In this document: positions 1 to 15,553 of the stretch, one piece after another | Layout: each line of letters starts with the position of its first letter | Numbering within the stretch: position 1 is the first letter of the stretch | From: Cannabis sativa | Lineage: Eukaryota > Streptophyta > Magnoliopsida > Rosales > Cannabaceae | NCBI RefSeq assembly: GCF_029168945.1 | Contig: NC_083604.1 | Span: forward strand, 45,255,686 to 45,319,685 | Length of the DNA: 64,000 nt | Direction: 5' to 3' | Translations under genes and position numbers: made by a program | Notes under the pieces: model-generated | What the model was told of the DNA's origin: nothing | Databases searched by the model: none | Seen by the model: the letters and a program-made list of their open reading frames with translations, nothing else

Positions 1-95
1 ATCACTTGCTTTCGCACCAAGAACTCATTAAGAATTTATCAAGGAATTCTACAAGAACACAGATTGAAGGAGGATGTCAATGGCAAGGTTCGAAC

Positions 96-1665
96 TGTTG
101 GAATATCTTTTATCAGGACCTATATTTACTAAGAAGTATATTTTAACATCCTAAATATGAATTTCTAAAACGATAAAAATAAACACATAAAAGGTATGAG
201 AAACCTTACATTGGTTGCAGCGGAATTGAATGACTCCTTCCACTCAGATCTCTAACCCTTGTATATCCTTTCTGTCGCAGAGTATCACCAAGATCTGAGC
301 CCGAAACTCCTTCAGTTGTGTGGATTCTTCACAGTCCTACACACTATGATTGAGGACTAAGTTGCTATGGGTGGGCATGCACTCAATCACTAAAGCTTGA
401 ATTTTAATGGTGAAGAAGACTCTAGGATTTCGAATTAGAAGAAGAGAAAAGAAGAAGAAGAAGTCTCAAACTCTCTAGTTGTCTGATAAGATAAAAACTA
501 GGTTAAGAGTCATTTCAAGCATTAGTTACATAATGAGACCTTTCTTTTCTTTTTATACTAATTCACTTACGGTTAGAATTGAATTATTTTGAATAAAAAA
601 AATTAAAAAAAAATGGAGCAAAATTAGGACCTAGTGGACGGCCATGAAGTGGACCCAACACTAGTTAGATTTTTGTTATTTTTCTCAACCATTTATCTAT
701 TTTTCACAAATACCACTTTTACAATTTCAATTCTATAAATACCAAAACTATTTACTTAATAATTAAATTAATTATCAAATAAAATTGTCATTTATATTAT
801 TTATTAATTAGATTCCACAAAGTCTCTTAATTAATAAATAATCCCTAAAATCCTATTTCTTCACAATCAAGCCATATCTTAGTAAAAATTTATAAGCGAG
901 ACATAGTCTAATTTTAGAATTATAATTGATTAATTAAAATCAATTAACTGAGTCTTACAAGCAGTTTGTCTCAACTAGAATGGGGACCATGGACCTATAT
1001 AACCGAGCTTCCAATAAGCAGATCTAGAATTTACCAAGTAAATTCTCCAACTTATTAATTCTTCCTTCCACCACTATAGATTTGGAATCGCACTCTCAAT
1101 AAAATAGAACGCTCTATATGTTCCACAATATAGATACGCTATGAGTTATCCATTTGTTATAATCCTAATAATCAATGATCATCTATAAATGATTTACATT
1201 GAGTAGGGACAAAATTACTGTTACACCCTTCAATGTATTTTATCCTTAAAACACTTAGCAGCCTATAAATTATATTTCACTGAATTAATATAATCACTAA
1301 AATGAGCGCTCTATCATTTATCTCTATTTAGCCAAGCTCGAAGGAAATCATCGTTTCACTTCTATGTCCAAATAGAAGCTATAGATTTCATATCTATGAT
1401 TAGCATTCCCACTCAATTAAACTACTATGTCCTTAATCTATATGTCACAAGAAGATCCATTGGTTGACTTTAACGAATAGATTGAAGAACATAAATAATA
1501 CAATTGAACTAAAACCTAAGCATCTCAAGATTGAGATCATTTGATCTAAGATCAACTAGGTGATATTGAATTGAATAGATATTAAGGTAAATTTATCATA
1601 TCTAGTTCAAATTTAATATCCGTCCCTTCTCATGCATACTCCATACATCTAACACAAGCTTACTT
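96..1665 (-). repeat. copia LTR fragment, reverse orientation
   Basis: This block starts TGTTGGAATATC and aligns by eye with the sequences at 4808-6283 and 63354-64000. All share a phrase about priming-end distance (GTGCAGCGGAAT in one copy, GTTGCAGCGGAAT here), runs of ATTAATTAG, and AGTCTTACAAG near the middle. The copy at 4808-6283 ends CCCAACA, the reverse of a TGTTGGG start, so the LTR is read on the minus strand. The far end here stops near ACTTTAACC and joins copia polymerase on the opposite strand, so the LTR is truncated. The 95 bases before it are probably interior sequence of the same element but hold no recognisable gene. Confidence 0.7.
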
Positions 1666-2605
1666 TAACCAATGCCCTCGAACAAGAAGGTCGTCTCATG
1701 CAATTGGATTCTAAAGATTAAAGAAGGTGTGACAGAAGATGAGCTAGTAAGATCCAAGGCAAGATTAGTTGCCAAAGGTTTCACTCAGGTGGAAGGGATA
1801 GATTACACCAAGGTGTTCTCACTTGTAGTAAAGTATAAGACTATTAGACTTATGTTGTCAATGGCAACTCAGCAAGGTTAAAAAGTGGAGAAATTTGATA
1901 TTAAAACTGCATTTCTAAATGGTTATCTAGAACAAGAGATATACATGGAGCAACCATCTAGATTTCACGTGAAACAAGATGGAAAAGAGATAGTCTGTAA
2001 GTTGTAAAAGTCCCTATACGTCCTTAAAAAATCACAACGACAATGGAACAAAAGATTTGACAACTATGTTTAGGAGATTGGTTTCACTAAGTCCAAGTTT
2101 GATCAGTGTTTGTATTTCAAACACCTAGAAGAGTCAACAGTTGTGTATCTTCTACTCTATATAGATGATATGTTAATAATGGGTAAAGACAAGGCAGTAA
2201 TCAAAGGAATTAAAGATAAACTCAAGACAGAATTTGACATGAAAGAATTGGGACAAGTAAAGATAATACTTGGTTTAAAAGTTTATAGATCCAAGAGTGA
2301 TGGAGTCATGCTTTTAAAGAAAAGGAACTACATTGAGAAGATCCTAACAAAGTTTAAGATGCAATATTCTAAGAGCACTTCAGTACCTCATGGAGGACAA
2401 TTTGTATTAACCAAGGAAGAAAGCCCTATGACAGTAAAAGAGAAAGAAGAGATGGAAGAAAGTCCATATGCAATGGCTTTGGGGTGTCTCATGTATGTCA
2501 TGGTTAGCACATGACCTGACATTGCTCATGCTTTAAGCATATTGAGTAGGTTCATGTCAAATCTTGGGATAAACCATTAGAGGGCACTCAAATGACTGCT
2601 TAGAT
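1666..2605 (+). pseudogene. Ty1/copia reverse transcriptase fragment
   Basis: The reading gives classic copia reverse transcriptase blocks in order: [17 protein letters not shown] near the start, FDIKTAFLNGYLEQEIYMEQP after an in-frame stop, then YIDDMLIMG (the catalytic Y-x-D-D box, with I in place of V), the ELGQVKIILGL block and the LSRFMSN block near 2545. Several in-frame stops (for example at 1879, 2005, 2070, 2512 and 2578) break the frame. Integrase and gag are absent upstream, where a reverse-oriented LTR piece lies instead, and the sequence stops resembling copia near 2605. It is a dead fragment of an LTR retrotransposon polymerase. Confidence 0.9.
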
Positions 2606-3476
2606 AAACCATATTAAATAGGGTATTTGATCCCTAATTTCTAAGGAGAAATGGGGCTTTTCATTAGGGAACTTAGGAGACAAGAAAGTTAGAGAGAAAA
2701 AAAGAAGATTTTCAAGCACAACCATCGTCTTCATTAGTTCTTCTCTTTCATCATTTATTTGATGTTTTCAATTGTTTATTTGTAATTTTTTTAGAATAAT
2801 TATTATGAGCGAAACTCATATTCAAGGTTTTTAATAGATATTGTTTGATACTTTTTTATGGTTTTAATGCAATTCTAGTATTTTTTTTCCTTAATTTCTT
2901 ATGTAAATCTATTTCATTCGTGCTTAATTCTTAAAATTGCTTGATTACTAATTATTTATTTTATGATTTTAATGTAAAATCTGAAAAGTGAGTTTTAATT
3001 ATGCTATAGTATAATAGACATAGATTTAGATATTGGATAAGAGTTCCTGTATAGTCTATGTAGCATTTAGGATTTTCATGTTTAAGGAAAATTGTATGAC
3101 TAATTTATCACAAAAGTATAGGACTTTACCATACAATTTAAATTCTATATATCCTAATAAGAATATAGATTGAAATAGTTAATTGACTATCACATAGAAA
3201 TTGGAACAATAACTTGATTGTATTAGACCATGGGAGATTGATACAAATGAAATTAACTGTCTTAAGATTGATCATTGTTATTCGTTCTCGCTTTAATTGT
3301 TTTTTTTTAATTAAGTTTTCTTAATTTAAAAAATTCTTACAAATTATTGCCACGAAATAAAATTAGGAATTGAATTATTTGCTACTTCACTACAGTCCTT
3401 GTGGGAACGATACTCTACTTTCACAATTATTACTTGTAAATGATACGTGGACTTGCGTATTAGAATTTCCACAACA
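2606..3476 (+). repeat. gypsy-type LTR remnant (3' end recognisable)
   Basis: The last 80 bases (CCTTGTGGGAACGATACTCT, then ACTTGCGTAT and a terminal CCACAACA) match in order and spacing the 3' end of the LTRs at 16765-18171 and 22256-23663, which read CCCTGTGGAGACGATACTCT, ACTTGCGTAT and AGCACAACA. I infer a related gypsy LTR, probably solo or truncated, inserted into the copia polymerase just upstream. The left boundary is approximate and I could not confirm a target duplication. Confidence 0.55.
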
Positions 3477-3593
3477 CATTATAAAGTTAATCATGCTAGG
3501 AACATTTAGATACACTACTATGTAGCTAACACAGAAAAGCCTTATTTCCACTGTTCTACCAATGACAAATGCTAGACCAAAATAATGTGTTTA
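3477..3593. other. unassigned flank
   Basis: Short AT-rich stretch between the LTR remnant and the next copia element. No gene or repeat boundary was recognised. Confidence 0.4.
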
Positions 3594-3815
3594 TGTAAAG
3601 GAAGTTAGTTATGTTCGTTGATTGGTTTAGTTAGTTATAACTCTTGTACAACAACAACTTTTGGTTACAGAATTTTAGCTTTTGACCATTGTATATAAGC
3701 ATGTATTCTTACATTCAATAACAATAGGACAATTCTTTTTGTCTTCTTTTTCAAGCTCTTTCTCTCTACCTTTCTTTCTCTCTATCTTCAACAATTGTGA
3801 GAGACAATGCTAACA
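3594..3815 (+). repeat. left LTR of the 3594-9543 copia element
   Basis: Begins TGTAAAGGAAG, matching the TGTAATGGAAG start of the right LTR. It has a TATA-like CATTGTATATAAGC, then pyrimidine-rich sequence and a shared end near GCTAACA. No clear initiator-Met primer site follows, so the primer region has decayed. Confidence 0.75.
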
Positions 3816-3849
3816 CTAATATTGCTCAAAGTCATTTCAACAATTAATA

Positions 3850-4730
3850 ATGAATATGGCCACTATTGGTGTTGGTAATGCTTCCTCCACTTTCCCTATA
3901 GCTCAACCAAATTTCTCCACCATTGGACCAAGAAATCAAACTCACAAGAATGATCAATCTAAATCTCCCATATACTTCAATTATACACTCCCAGTTAAGC
4001 TTAATGATCACAACTTTCTACTTTGGAAACAGTAGATCTTGGCTGCAATTCAAGGAAATTGGCTGTATAAATTCATTTAAGATGTTGCTCTCCACCTCAA
4101 TTTCTCATCGATCTTAATGAAACTACTTAGATTTTCAATCTACAGTACCTGCGTTGGGAGGTTCAACATCAGTTTCTTGTGTCATGGCTTATGTCCTCTA
4201 TGAATGAGAGTCTGCTCACACTCATGGTAGGATGTCATACTGCTCTACAAATCTCGAATGCATTGGAGAAACACTTCACTCTTTAAGTCTCTTCTAAGAT
4301 TCTTAAGTTTTGAACTAAACTTTAGAATCTCAGAAAAGGTTCCTTGTCTCTCAATTAATATTTGCTAAAGATTAAACAACATGTTGTCCTATTAGCATTT
4401 GTTAGTGAAGTCCTCTCAGCTCGAGATCACATTGTCGCAATCTTTAAATGAGTGTTGAATGAATATGATACCTTTATCATATCATCCAATACTCGAATAG
4501 AATGATACTTAGTAAAAAAATTGAGGCTCTTCTCCTTGTTTCAAAATCTAAAATTGACAAGACTAAAAAGAAGTTGAACCCATCATCAATCTTGATGTTG
4601 CTAACTTCGAACCAAATCCTAAAACTTAGTGGCAATAGGAATAAGTCTTGCTCACTTTATCAGGAATTTCAAGAATTTAGGAGTACAAAGAGGTTAATTC
4701 TACTTTAATTACCAAAATTTTCACCTTTTA
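3850..4730 (+). pseudogene. copia gag remnant
   Basis: Around 3960-4060 the translation reads NYTLPVKLNDHNFLLWKQ, then a stop, then ILAAIQGNWLYKFI. This matches the N-terminal gag pattern of plant copia elements (leucine-rich, L-N-x-x-N-Y/F-L-x-W, then a loop before I-x-G). The following 700 bases contain many stops in all frames but keep scattered gag-like text. It would have formed the particle shell; this copy is non-functional. Confidence 0.7.
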
Positions 4731-4807
4731 ATTCCTTTGGATTCCATGCTAATCGAGGCTCGTATTCTTGCAATATGTCACAATTTGGATCATCTTCTTA
4801 TAATTCT

Positions 4808-6283
4808 GAAAGAGGTACCTCGAATGTTGCATGAGGTGTAAGACTTTCTACCATGCTTAGGGATAGGTTAGATTTAATTAGCATTAAAATAATGAAAAAA
4901 TAAAGTGGCAAAATCCATCCCAAGTGGCCGGTCATGGATTGTGGGCCCCACTTTGTAATTTTATCATTTTTCTCATTTTTCATATCATTTTCTCAAAAAT
5001 GCTATTTTTCCAATTTAACCACTTAAATGCCAATTCTAATTATTTAATACCTAAAATTAATTATTAAATAATATTGTCATTTAACATATTTATTAATTAG
5101 ACTCAACAAAGTCTCTTAATTAACAAATAAACCCTAGAATCTCTTTTCTTCACAATTAAGCCATTGCTTAGTGAAAATTCATAAACTAGACATAGTCTAA
5201 TTTTAGAATTATAATTGATTAATCAAAATCAATTAACTGAGTCTTACAAGTAGTATTGTCTCAACTAGTATGGGGACCATGGGCCTATATATCTGAGCTT
5301 TCAATAAGCAGATCTAGAATTTATCAAGTACATTCACTGACATATTAATTCCTCGTTGCATCCACCATAGAACTTGGAATTGCACTCTTAGTTATATAGA
5401 ACACTCTATATGTTTCACGATATAGCTAGATACGCTATTAGTTATTAATTGTTATAATCCCAATAATCAATGATCCTCTATAGATGATTTACACTGTATA
5501 GGGATTAATTTACCGTTACACCCTTCAATGTATTTTATCCTTAAAACACTTAGCCACCTATAAATGATATTTCAGTGAACTAACATAATCACTGAAATGA
5601 GTACTCAACCATTTATCTCTGTTTAGCCAAGCTCAAAGGAAATTATCATTTCACTTCCATGTCTGATAGAAGCTATAGATTCCATATCTATAATCAGTGC
5701 TTCCACTCAATTGCACTACCATGTTCCCAAAATGTACGTATCACCCTGACCAAAAAGTAGGCTTAACTAACAAATCAAAGAACATGAATAATACTCTTGA
5801 GATCGAACCTAACCATGTCAGGATTAAGATCATTTGATCTAGGATCAACTAGGTGATATTGAATTGAATAGATATTACGGTAAATTTATCATATCTGATC
5901 CAAAATCAATATCGGTCCCTTCCAATGCATACTCCATGCATCTTTAACCAATGTCCTAGAAAGGACATAGCACTTATCCAAGGTGCAAGTAAACTATGTT
6001 GTAGATTATCATATCAGTTAAACCCTGTGTACTGATAAATCTAGGAATATAAATTTAATCACACAATCATGATTACTTTCCACTGTGTTGACGACACAAT
6101 AAACAAGAATATTAATGTGATAAGAGTTTAGGAGGAATTTATAAATCAAATAAACATATAAATGATAACATGAACCAAATGACACATTAAATAAGTGATG
6201 AAAAATACTTTTGTCTCTTTATTGATATTAAATGATAGAGATTACATCGAAATAGAGTTTTATTTAGGGCATAAAGCCCAACA
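4808..6283 (-). repeat. copia LTR inserted in the older copia element
   Basis: The right end reads GCATAAAGCCCAACA, the reverse complement of a TGTTGGGCTTTATGC LTR start, so the LTR is on the minus strand. The body matches 96-1665 over more than 1 kb (shared phrases include CTTACAAG, TATGGGGACCATGG and GATCAACTAGGTGATATTG). The first roughly 400 bases seen in the 96 and 63354 copies are missing, so the copy is truncated at its left side. It interrupts the copia element between gag and integrase. Confidence 0.75.
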
Positions 6284-7495
<1,212 letters not shown>

Positions 7496-7499
7496 ATAT

Positions 7500-8060
7500 G
7501 AATCATAAAAACCAACATATAGAACTTTTTGAACCTCTTAAAAAAGCTAGGATACTTCACAGGTATCCTTGCCCTACAACCCATGAACATAATGGATTAG
7601 TTGAGAGAAAATATAGCCAAATTTTAGAACATGGCTTAAGTTTACTTACTAAAGTATCTATGCCTTTGAAATATTAGGATGAAACCTGTAGGTTTGCTAT
7701 CTATCTTCACAACAGGTTACCTACTAACAACTTTCTCCCATTAAACTTCTCTTCAATATTAAGCCTAATTATACTAGCCTCAAGGTTTTTGGCTATCATT
7801 GTTACCCTAATATTAGGCCATATAACAAGCACTAATTTGAGTTTAAATCCTCACCTTGCACATTCTTTAGTTATAGTCTTAATCATAAGGGTTATAAATG
7901 TCTTGATGCAAATGGAAGACTTTAGATTTCTAGAGATGTAATTTTTGATGAAATTTAATTTTCGTATACTGGTGTCAAACACATTAGCTAAGATTCCTCT
8001 AGCTCCACTTAGATATAATATGGAGCTTCTCTCCCTTGCCATAGCATAAAATAGGTCAAT
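7500..8060 (+). pseudogene. copia integrase remnant
   Basis: Near 7555-7690 the reading gives HRYPCPTTHEHNGLVERKY, then LLTKVSMPLKY, then AIYLHNRLPTN. This is the conserved copia integrase stretch around the catalytic glutamate (H-x-N-G-x-x-E-R-K) and the NRLPT box. Many stops and frame breaks follow before the polymerase region. The enzyme would insert element cDNA into the genome; this copy is dead. Confidence 0.85.
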
Positions 8061-8061
8061 A

Positions 8062-9250
8062 CAATAGTTGGATGTTAACAATGCATTTCTAAATGGTGAC
8101 TTAAAAGAAGATGTGTTTATAAAACAACCTCTAGGGTTTGAATTTCCTCATGCTCCTCCTCTATTTTGCAAGTTAAAAAAGGCTCTCTATGGACTCAAGC
8201 GAGCCCGTAGAGACTGGTTTGAGAAGCTTCATCACTACCTAGAGTCATTTGGATTTGTATCCTCCAAATATGATCATAGCTTGTTCATCCAACACACACC
8301 TAAGTCTGTTACAGATATTGGTATATGTGGATGATATAATCATCACATGGAGTGATTCTGAACTCATATCATCTCTGATTAATGCCTTGAACTCAAATTT
8401 GTCTCTAAAACATCTTGGTTAGCTACACTATTTCTTTGGGATAAAGGTTCAACACACTATAGACAGGTTACATATGTCTCAAGGAAAATATATCAGAGAC
8501 TTATTGTGTAGGGTTACATATGTCTCAAATGCAGGGTGCCAAACCTACTCCAACTCTCATAAAAAGTGGTGTATTTTTTTTTGCTTACAAAGGAGATCCT
8601 ATTGAAAATCCACAAGTTTACAGATCAATAGTGGGAGCTCTTCAATACCAAACAATTACTAGGCCTAAAATTTCATTTAGTGTTAACAAAGTATGCCAAT
8701 TTATGGCAAATCCTCTGAACACGCATTGGAATGTTATCAAAAGAATACTAAGGTATCTAAGATGTATTGTTTCACATGGATTGTTATTTAAACCTATTGC
8801 TAATTATGAAATTACATCTTTCTGTGATGCAGATTGGCTAGTGATCCTGATGACAGGCATTCCACTTCAGGGTTTTCAATATTTTTTGGCTCTAATCTAG
8901 TTGCTTGGCAATGCAAAAAGCAACACACATTGTCTTGGTCTAGTACTGAAGCTGAGTATCACAGCTTAGCTAAATTTGTCTCTGAAATTACATGGCTACA
9001 CTTTCTATTTTCTAGAACTTCATGTGTGTTTGCCTCGACCCTTAATTATTTGGTGTGACAATCTCAGCATTGTCTTGTAAACTGCTAATCCCATGCTACA
9101 TGCCCAAAATAAACATATCGAGCTCAACTTATATTTTGTTCTTGAAAAGCTATCTCAACAGCTTATTTGTGTTCACTAAGTCCATGTTGCAGACCAAGTC
9201 GCTTATGGTCTTACTAAGGCCATTTCCTCTTCACACTTTGATATGATTAG
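8062..9250 (+). pseudogene. copia reverse transcriptase-RNase H remnant
   Basis: From 8068 the frame reads MDVNNAFLNGDLKEDVF, then LCKLKKALYGLKRARRDWF-like text, both reverse transcriptase hallmarks. After stops, 8605-8770 gives YRSIVGALQYQTITRPKISF and later ILRYLRCIVSHGLLF. RNase H appears at 8820-9000 across a frameshift: DADW, then DPDDRHSTSGFSIFFGSNLV and SSTEAEYHSLAKFVSEITWL. The order is that of a copia pol C-terminus. At least one frameshift (near 8835) and several stops inactivate it. Confidence 0.92.
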
Positions 9251-9299
9251 AGTCAAATTTGGTATTTGTGAGTGTACCAATTCTAAGTTAATGGGGGAT

Positions 9300-9543
9300 T
9301 GTAATGGAAGTTATTAGATATTTTCGTTGATTGGTTTAGTTTGTTGTTAAAAGTTTGTTAATTCACTCTTGTACAACTACAACTTTTGGTTATAGAGTTG
9401 TTAACTTTTGACCATTATATATGAGCTTGTATTCTTACATTCAATAACAATAAGACAATTCTTTCTGTCTTCTCTTTCAGTATCTTTCTCTCTACCTTTC
9501 TTGCTCTCTGTGTACAACAATGGCGAGACACACAATGCTAACA
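9300..9543 (+). repeat. right LTR of the 3594-9543 copia element
   Basis: Begins TGTAATGGAAG right after the purine tract, and parallels the left LTR to ATGCTAACA. It carries an extra stretch of about 20 bases near TTGTTGTTAAAAG, so the two LTRs have diverged clearly and the insertion is old. Confidence 0.75.
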
Positions 9544-11060
<1,517 letters not shown>

Positions 11061-11077
11061 CAATAAACTGTGTAATT

Positions 11078-11240
11078 TAGTTAACATTAATCAAATTAAA
11101 TATTCTTATATATACAACCAAATAATAAAGTTATAAGTTTGCAGACAATTATACTACTCTAATCAATGCCATTAGTAAACATTATTCAAACTAAACATTC
11201 TCATTTACAACCAAATAATAAAGTTACAAGTTTCCATAGA
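11078..11240. repeat. two-copy tandem repeat
   Basis: A unit of roughly 95-100 bases occurs twice with mismatches: AACATTAATCAAATTAAATA leading to ACAACCAAATAATAAAGTTA, then AACATTATTCAAACTAAACA leading again to ACAACCAAATAATAAAGTTA. Confidence 0.75.
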
Positions 11241-13635
11241 ATCATAATCTAATCAATAGGATTAATTAGTTTAAATCCTCAAACCAAGTGCCCCTAACAA
11301 ATTTTATCATTTTAAATGATGTCTTTTTTAAGCTTTTTTCTTTCGAATTTTGCTCTGTATAGAAGTTTAGAGAGATACACTATAGTTTGAGCAGATTGTG
11401 AACTTACTATTCGTATCGTATCTTTTCTTTTCTTAATAAAATTTAACTAATCTCTGTTTGGGTTGGGTGCCAGAATTCTTCATAATTAATTACTTTATTT
11501 GCTAGCTTGATGTTGTTATTGTCTTATCGTATTTTTTTTTTTATCAAGGATAACATATTTGTCAAATCATGCTGAGCAATACATCATTTATCGATTTAGC
11601 TATCTCTGTAATTTATTAATAGTTATAGACCAATTTGCTAGCCAGCTTTTCCTTAATACTATGTTAATTTGTTGTATGGATTCACATTATATTATAGTTG
11701 TACTATGTTTATATCACCACTTATGATCGCCATATTAAAAATATTGTCGGCATCCTTCGAGCATGAATAAATTAGTAACAATTTGACCATATTTCAAAAT
11801 GGTCCAAAAATTTGTTTGTGGTCTTTCTTTGCATAGTGTTGGATTGCAATCTTATGAATATAGTAAATGGACTTAAATTTGTGGTTCCTAACTAAAGCAA
11901 CATTATCCATATAATTAGATCATATTCTTGGGAAAATCTTTGCTAACTCGGAAAGATCTAATTAATGGTTAATTTAGTAATTAAGGGGGCTTACAAAAGT
12001 GAGATTATTATGTTAAAGAATACAGCCATTAATTGTACTTTCTAGCTTTAGATTAATCAAAGAAGAAAATTAAATGTAGCTTGTAAAGTGCTTGGATATT
12101 ATAGATTTATTGAAACGGAAAAGATGGCATGAGAAACAAGTGGGGTTAAGAAAAAGAAAGATGCATTGTTTTTAGTAATGTATATATTTATTATACATTT
12201 TTAATTAAAACTATTAATTTGGGTTCAATGAGAGAGAGATAGGGTGAGAGTAAAGATTAAAGAAAGAGATGCTTTTAGTTTTGTTTGTCTATACAAGTAC
12301 CCACTACTTGGATCGATATCTTGGTGGGTTGGATTTCACTAGGTATAATTGTTGGTGTTTGGACCCACGAAAAGAGGAAAGAGATAGAGAAAACAGCACT
12401 ACCTACTGAATTCACCAGTTCTCATAATTCAACCCCAATAGGAATAGAATAGGTCATGTAATAATATAATCATTCATGAACGTACATCTATCCTTCTACT
12501 GGAACAATTGTCATACTACTATTTTTTTTCTTTTACTTTTTCCCAGATATATATCTATTTTGAGCTTAATTTGTTATTGTTATTATTATTGTTGAGAATC
12601 ATGAGATTCTATCTCAAAATTAATTGATAATGAATGGAGTAGCCCATATTCTTATATATGACTCAATTCTCTACTATTTATTTTATATGGGCAATATCCA
12701 CAACAATTATTAATTATTATATATTAGCAGTAAAAAAAAAGATGGCGAATCAGTACAGTATCTATGCTTATACATATTTTAATATGTCTTATATATATAG
12801 ATATAGTCGACCAAGGCATATGGTAAATAGTGTGTTAGTGCGCACTAGTGAAACACAACATGTTATTCTCTCTGGAAAGAAGATAACAACAAGTATATTT
12901 TATATTTTTATATCTATAAATATAAACTTGGAAAATTATTGAATACATGCAGCCTATATCATTTTACTTGGAACATTCTTTGAACGGCAGATCATGTAGT
13001 GTGCTTTTCACCAAATGAAATAGATATATAATGACAAATAGTGTATGAAGCAATTCTTCTATTAATTATTAATAATTCATTGAAATATATAAGAAATCGT
13101 CTATAATTTTAGATTTCGTAAAGGGATGAAATGATATTTAATTCGACCTATTTATAAGAAGACAGATAAAGCCATTTTCTTTTTTCATTTATTCATGATT
13201 GTATATGAACTTTTTAGAAGAATTAGAATATAACGGTCTCAATTAATAACTTTTGCAAAGAATTAAGAAAGTATGAAAGAAACTAGGAGGGGAGTGGGAG
13301 TCCAAATTACATGTACCTCTCTTTGGAATTTCAATTAGGCAGAATTAAAAATAATAAATCAACACTAATTAACAACCACACCACATGTGAATGTACAAAA
13401 GGTTTCAATCCATATTAATCTTTTAGGATTCTTTTAGACCATATAATAATTTATAATATTATATTAAATTGTATATTATTTTTTAAAAAAATAATATTAG
13501 GTTGAGGTTACGTGTATAATATGTACAATTTATATATATTTTTTTTTTTTTTAAGAGAGAAAATAATAAGCTATCACAAATTAAAATTGTAAGTCATTTA
13601 CAATAGTAGAGTAAATTAGTGGAGGGAAATTCTCC
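11241..13635. other. gene-poor intergenic sequence
   Basis: About 2.4 kb of AT-rich DNA. The stretch 12230-12460 has purine runs (GAGAGAGAGATAGGGTGAGAG) and is slightly GC-richer, which could be promoter or leader sequence, but no convincing reading frame follows. The small open frame at 12658-12942 has no recognisable composition or motif and I do not call it. Confidence 0.5.
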
Positions 13636-13639
13636 AACT

Positions 13640-14330
13640 AAGAGCAAGCTTTATTCAACTTTAGAGCATGTCGAGCCAAATAATAAGCAGCCATATTAGT
13701 TGAACGTGTGACATGAGTAACATTGAATATAAGGAAAAAATTAAAATAAAAAAAAATATATCTACAATTAAATCATTTAAAGAAGAAATTACAGAAAAGT
13801 ATGCATTTAAAGCATTCAAAATTAACATCAGTGCATCTATTTCAACATGAGTGATCGTTTGTCGCAACTGGAGGACCCAATTCAAACTGTGAAAAATAGT
13901 CTTGACCTCCATCTCATGTGAAGCAAAGTTACCAATAATTAGTTTTGAGAGTGCAGCGACAACTTCACCATGAGCATCTCGAATGATGGTACCAACACCA
14001 ACAATGCCTCTAGTTTTATCTACAGTCGCATCCACATTCAGTTTTAATTCACCTGGAGCAGGTGGATGCCAAGGAACAGAAGCTTGAACCAGCGGATGAG
14101 ACCTTGAAACAGAGCTACCATTCTGATGATATTTTGTTTGAGTTTTTTGGTAGTTTCGTAGGTAATATTCACAGCAAAAGAGACAAGAGTTGTTTCTAGT
14201 TTTACAGTACCCCCATAGACAATCTTGTTTCTCTCAAACCAAATCAACCACATGGTGTAAATTATAGATTCCATATCAGTTTTTGAGTAGAGAGTTGAAA
14301 GGTGCATCAAGTAGTCACCTCTATGCATAG
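13640..14330 (-). pseudogene. LINE-type RNase H domain remnant
   Basis: On the minus strand the first part reads YTMWLIWFERNKIVYGG, the linker typical of plant non-LTR retrotransposon ORF2 ends. After a frameshift near 14060 comes WHPPAPGELKLNVDATVDK and then GIVGVGTIIRDAHGEVVAAL, the start of an RNase H (RVT_3) domain with its first catalytic Asp in N-V-D. The Glu of HEMEVKTIFHSLNW and the Asp of THVEIDALMLI follow. After another break near 13745, NMAAYYLARHAL fits the domain's end. At least two frame breaks make it non-functional. It could alternatively be a stand-alone RNase H gene derived from a LINE. Confidence 0.85.
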
Positions 14331-15411
14331 AGTTGGCAAGGAATTCAAATCAAACACCAAATTTAAATGTCGCCAATCTGAATGTCGACTTGCACGTATG
14401 CTTAAGTTTTTTTACTTTTAATTAGGTAATGAATTTTAATTTTTAATTTTTATATTAAATAAAGATGTAATTTATTTAAATAAATAATATTATTATATTA
14501 GAAAATTAAAAGTTTGATATAAAGTTTTAAATTAAGAAAATATATGATTGCAACAAAGTGTTTCCATTCCACTTGTTTATTTATTGATTAAAATTAGATG
14601 AACTCCATAATCAATAACTCTATTATCACTTTTTGTCTATTAAAAACATTATTCTAAAAACATAGCAGGTTTTAATTTTTGTGTAATGTGAACTTAGATT
14701 CCTTCATAATCAGTTAATAAAATAAACCTTACTTAGAAATATGGACTTTGTTATTTATTCATTCTATATAGAAACTATTACTGCATTACTATTGAATTCA
14801 GTCTATAGAAACTAACTTAGAGTATTATTGAATAGTTCACGAACAAATTTTTGTATTGTGTGGTTAAAAATATATAAAGTATTTTATGCATTTAAATTTA
14901 GATTAAGTATTATTAAAATAACTAGATCAAAATATTAATCTTATATAAAAATGTCTACATAATTTTTATTTTTAAATATATATAATTATACTATAAAATC
15001 AATTAAGAATATTATGTTAAATAATGATGTATTTAGTTAAAGTTAACAAAGAAAACTAAAAATACTATTAAACTAAGAATTTCGTTACAATTTGGGTTGG
15101 TCCAATAGTTGCTCTCTAGTGATTTTTATGTGGATTGCTTGTGGACTTTGGTTGCGATTTAGGTTGCTCAGTTAGTTGCTATGTGGATTTTTATGAAAAT
15201 GTAAAAAAAAATTGCTTTGAAATGTAAAATAATAATAATAAAAAAAACAACCTCTATGTATTAACATGTATATTTTTTACACAAATAAATTAATATCAAA
15301 TATAATACTATATATACATAAAAATAAGACATATAATATAATACAATTCAATATAATACTATAATATGATATGATGTAATAGTATTTACTTAAATAATAT
15401 ACTAAGTAATA
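14331..15411. other. AT-rich sequence without gene
   Basis: No coding frame or repeat boundary recognised. The last 150 bases contain ACACAAATAAATTAATATC, which recurs as ACACAAATAAATTAATATTA just after the TRIM (about 16062), so the TRIM sits inside a locally repeated AT-rich block. Confidence 0.5.
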
Positions 15412-15540
15412 TATTAGAGTTAGTCCCACATTGCTAATGTGTAGAAATAAATTGAGATATATAAGATAAATGGGCTACTCCTCCCATTGCCAATTGGTTT
15501 TGGGATGGAACCTCATTCATCTTATCCTCAAATTCTAACA
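15412..15540 (+). repeat. TRIM left LTR
   Basis: Runs from TATTAGAGTTAGTCCCACAT to CTCAAATTCTAACA. TG at the start is replaced by TA in both copies. Confidence 0.93.
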
Positions 15541-15553
15541 TGGTATCAGAGCC
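15541..15553 (+). other. TRIM primer binding site
   Basis: TGGTATCAGAGCC directly abuts the LTR end. It is complementary to the 3' end of initiator methionine tRNA, the primer for minus-strand DNA synthesis. Confidence 0.93.

Noticed and set aside
12658..12942. 94-codon open frame
   Set aside because: AT-rich, no conserved motif, no supporting context.
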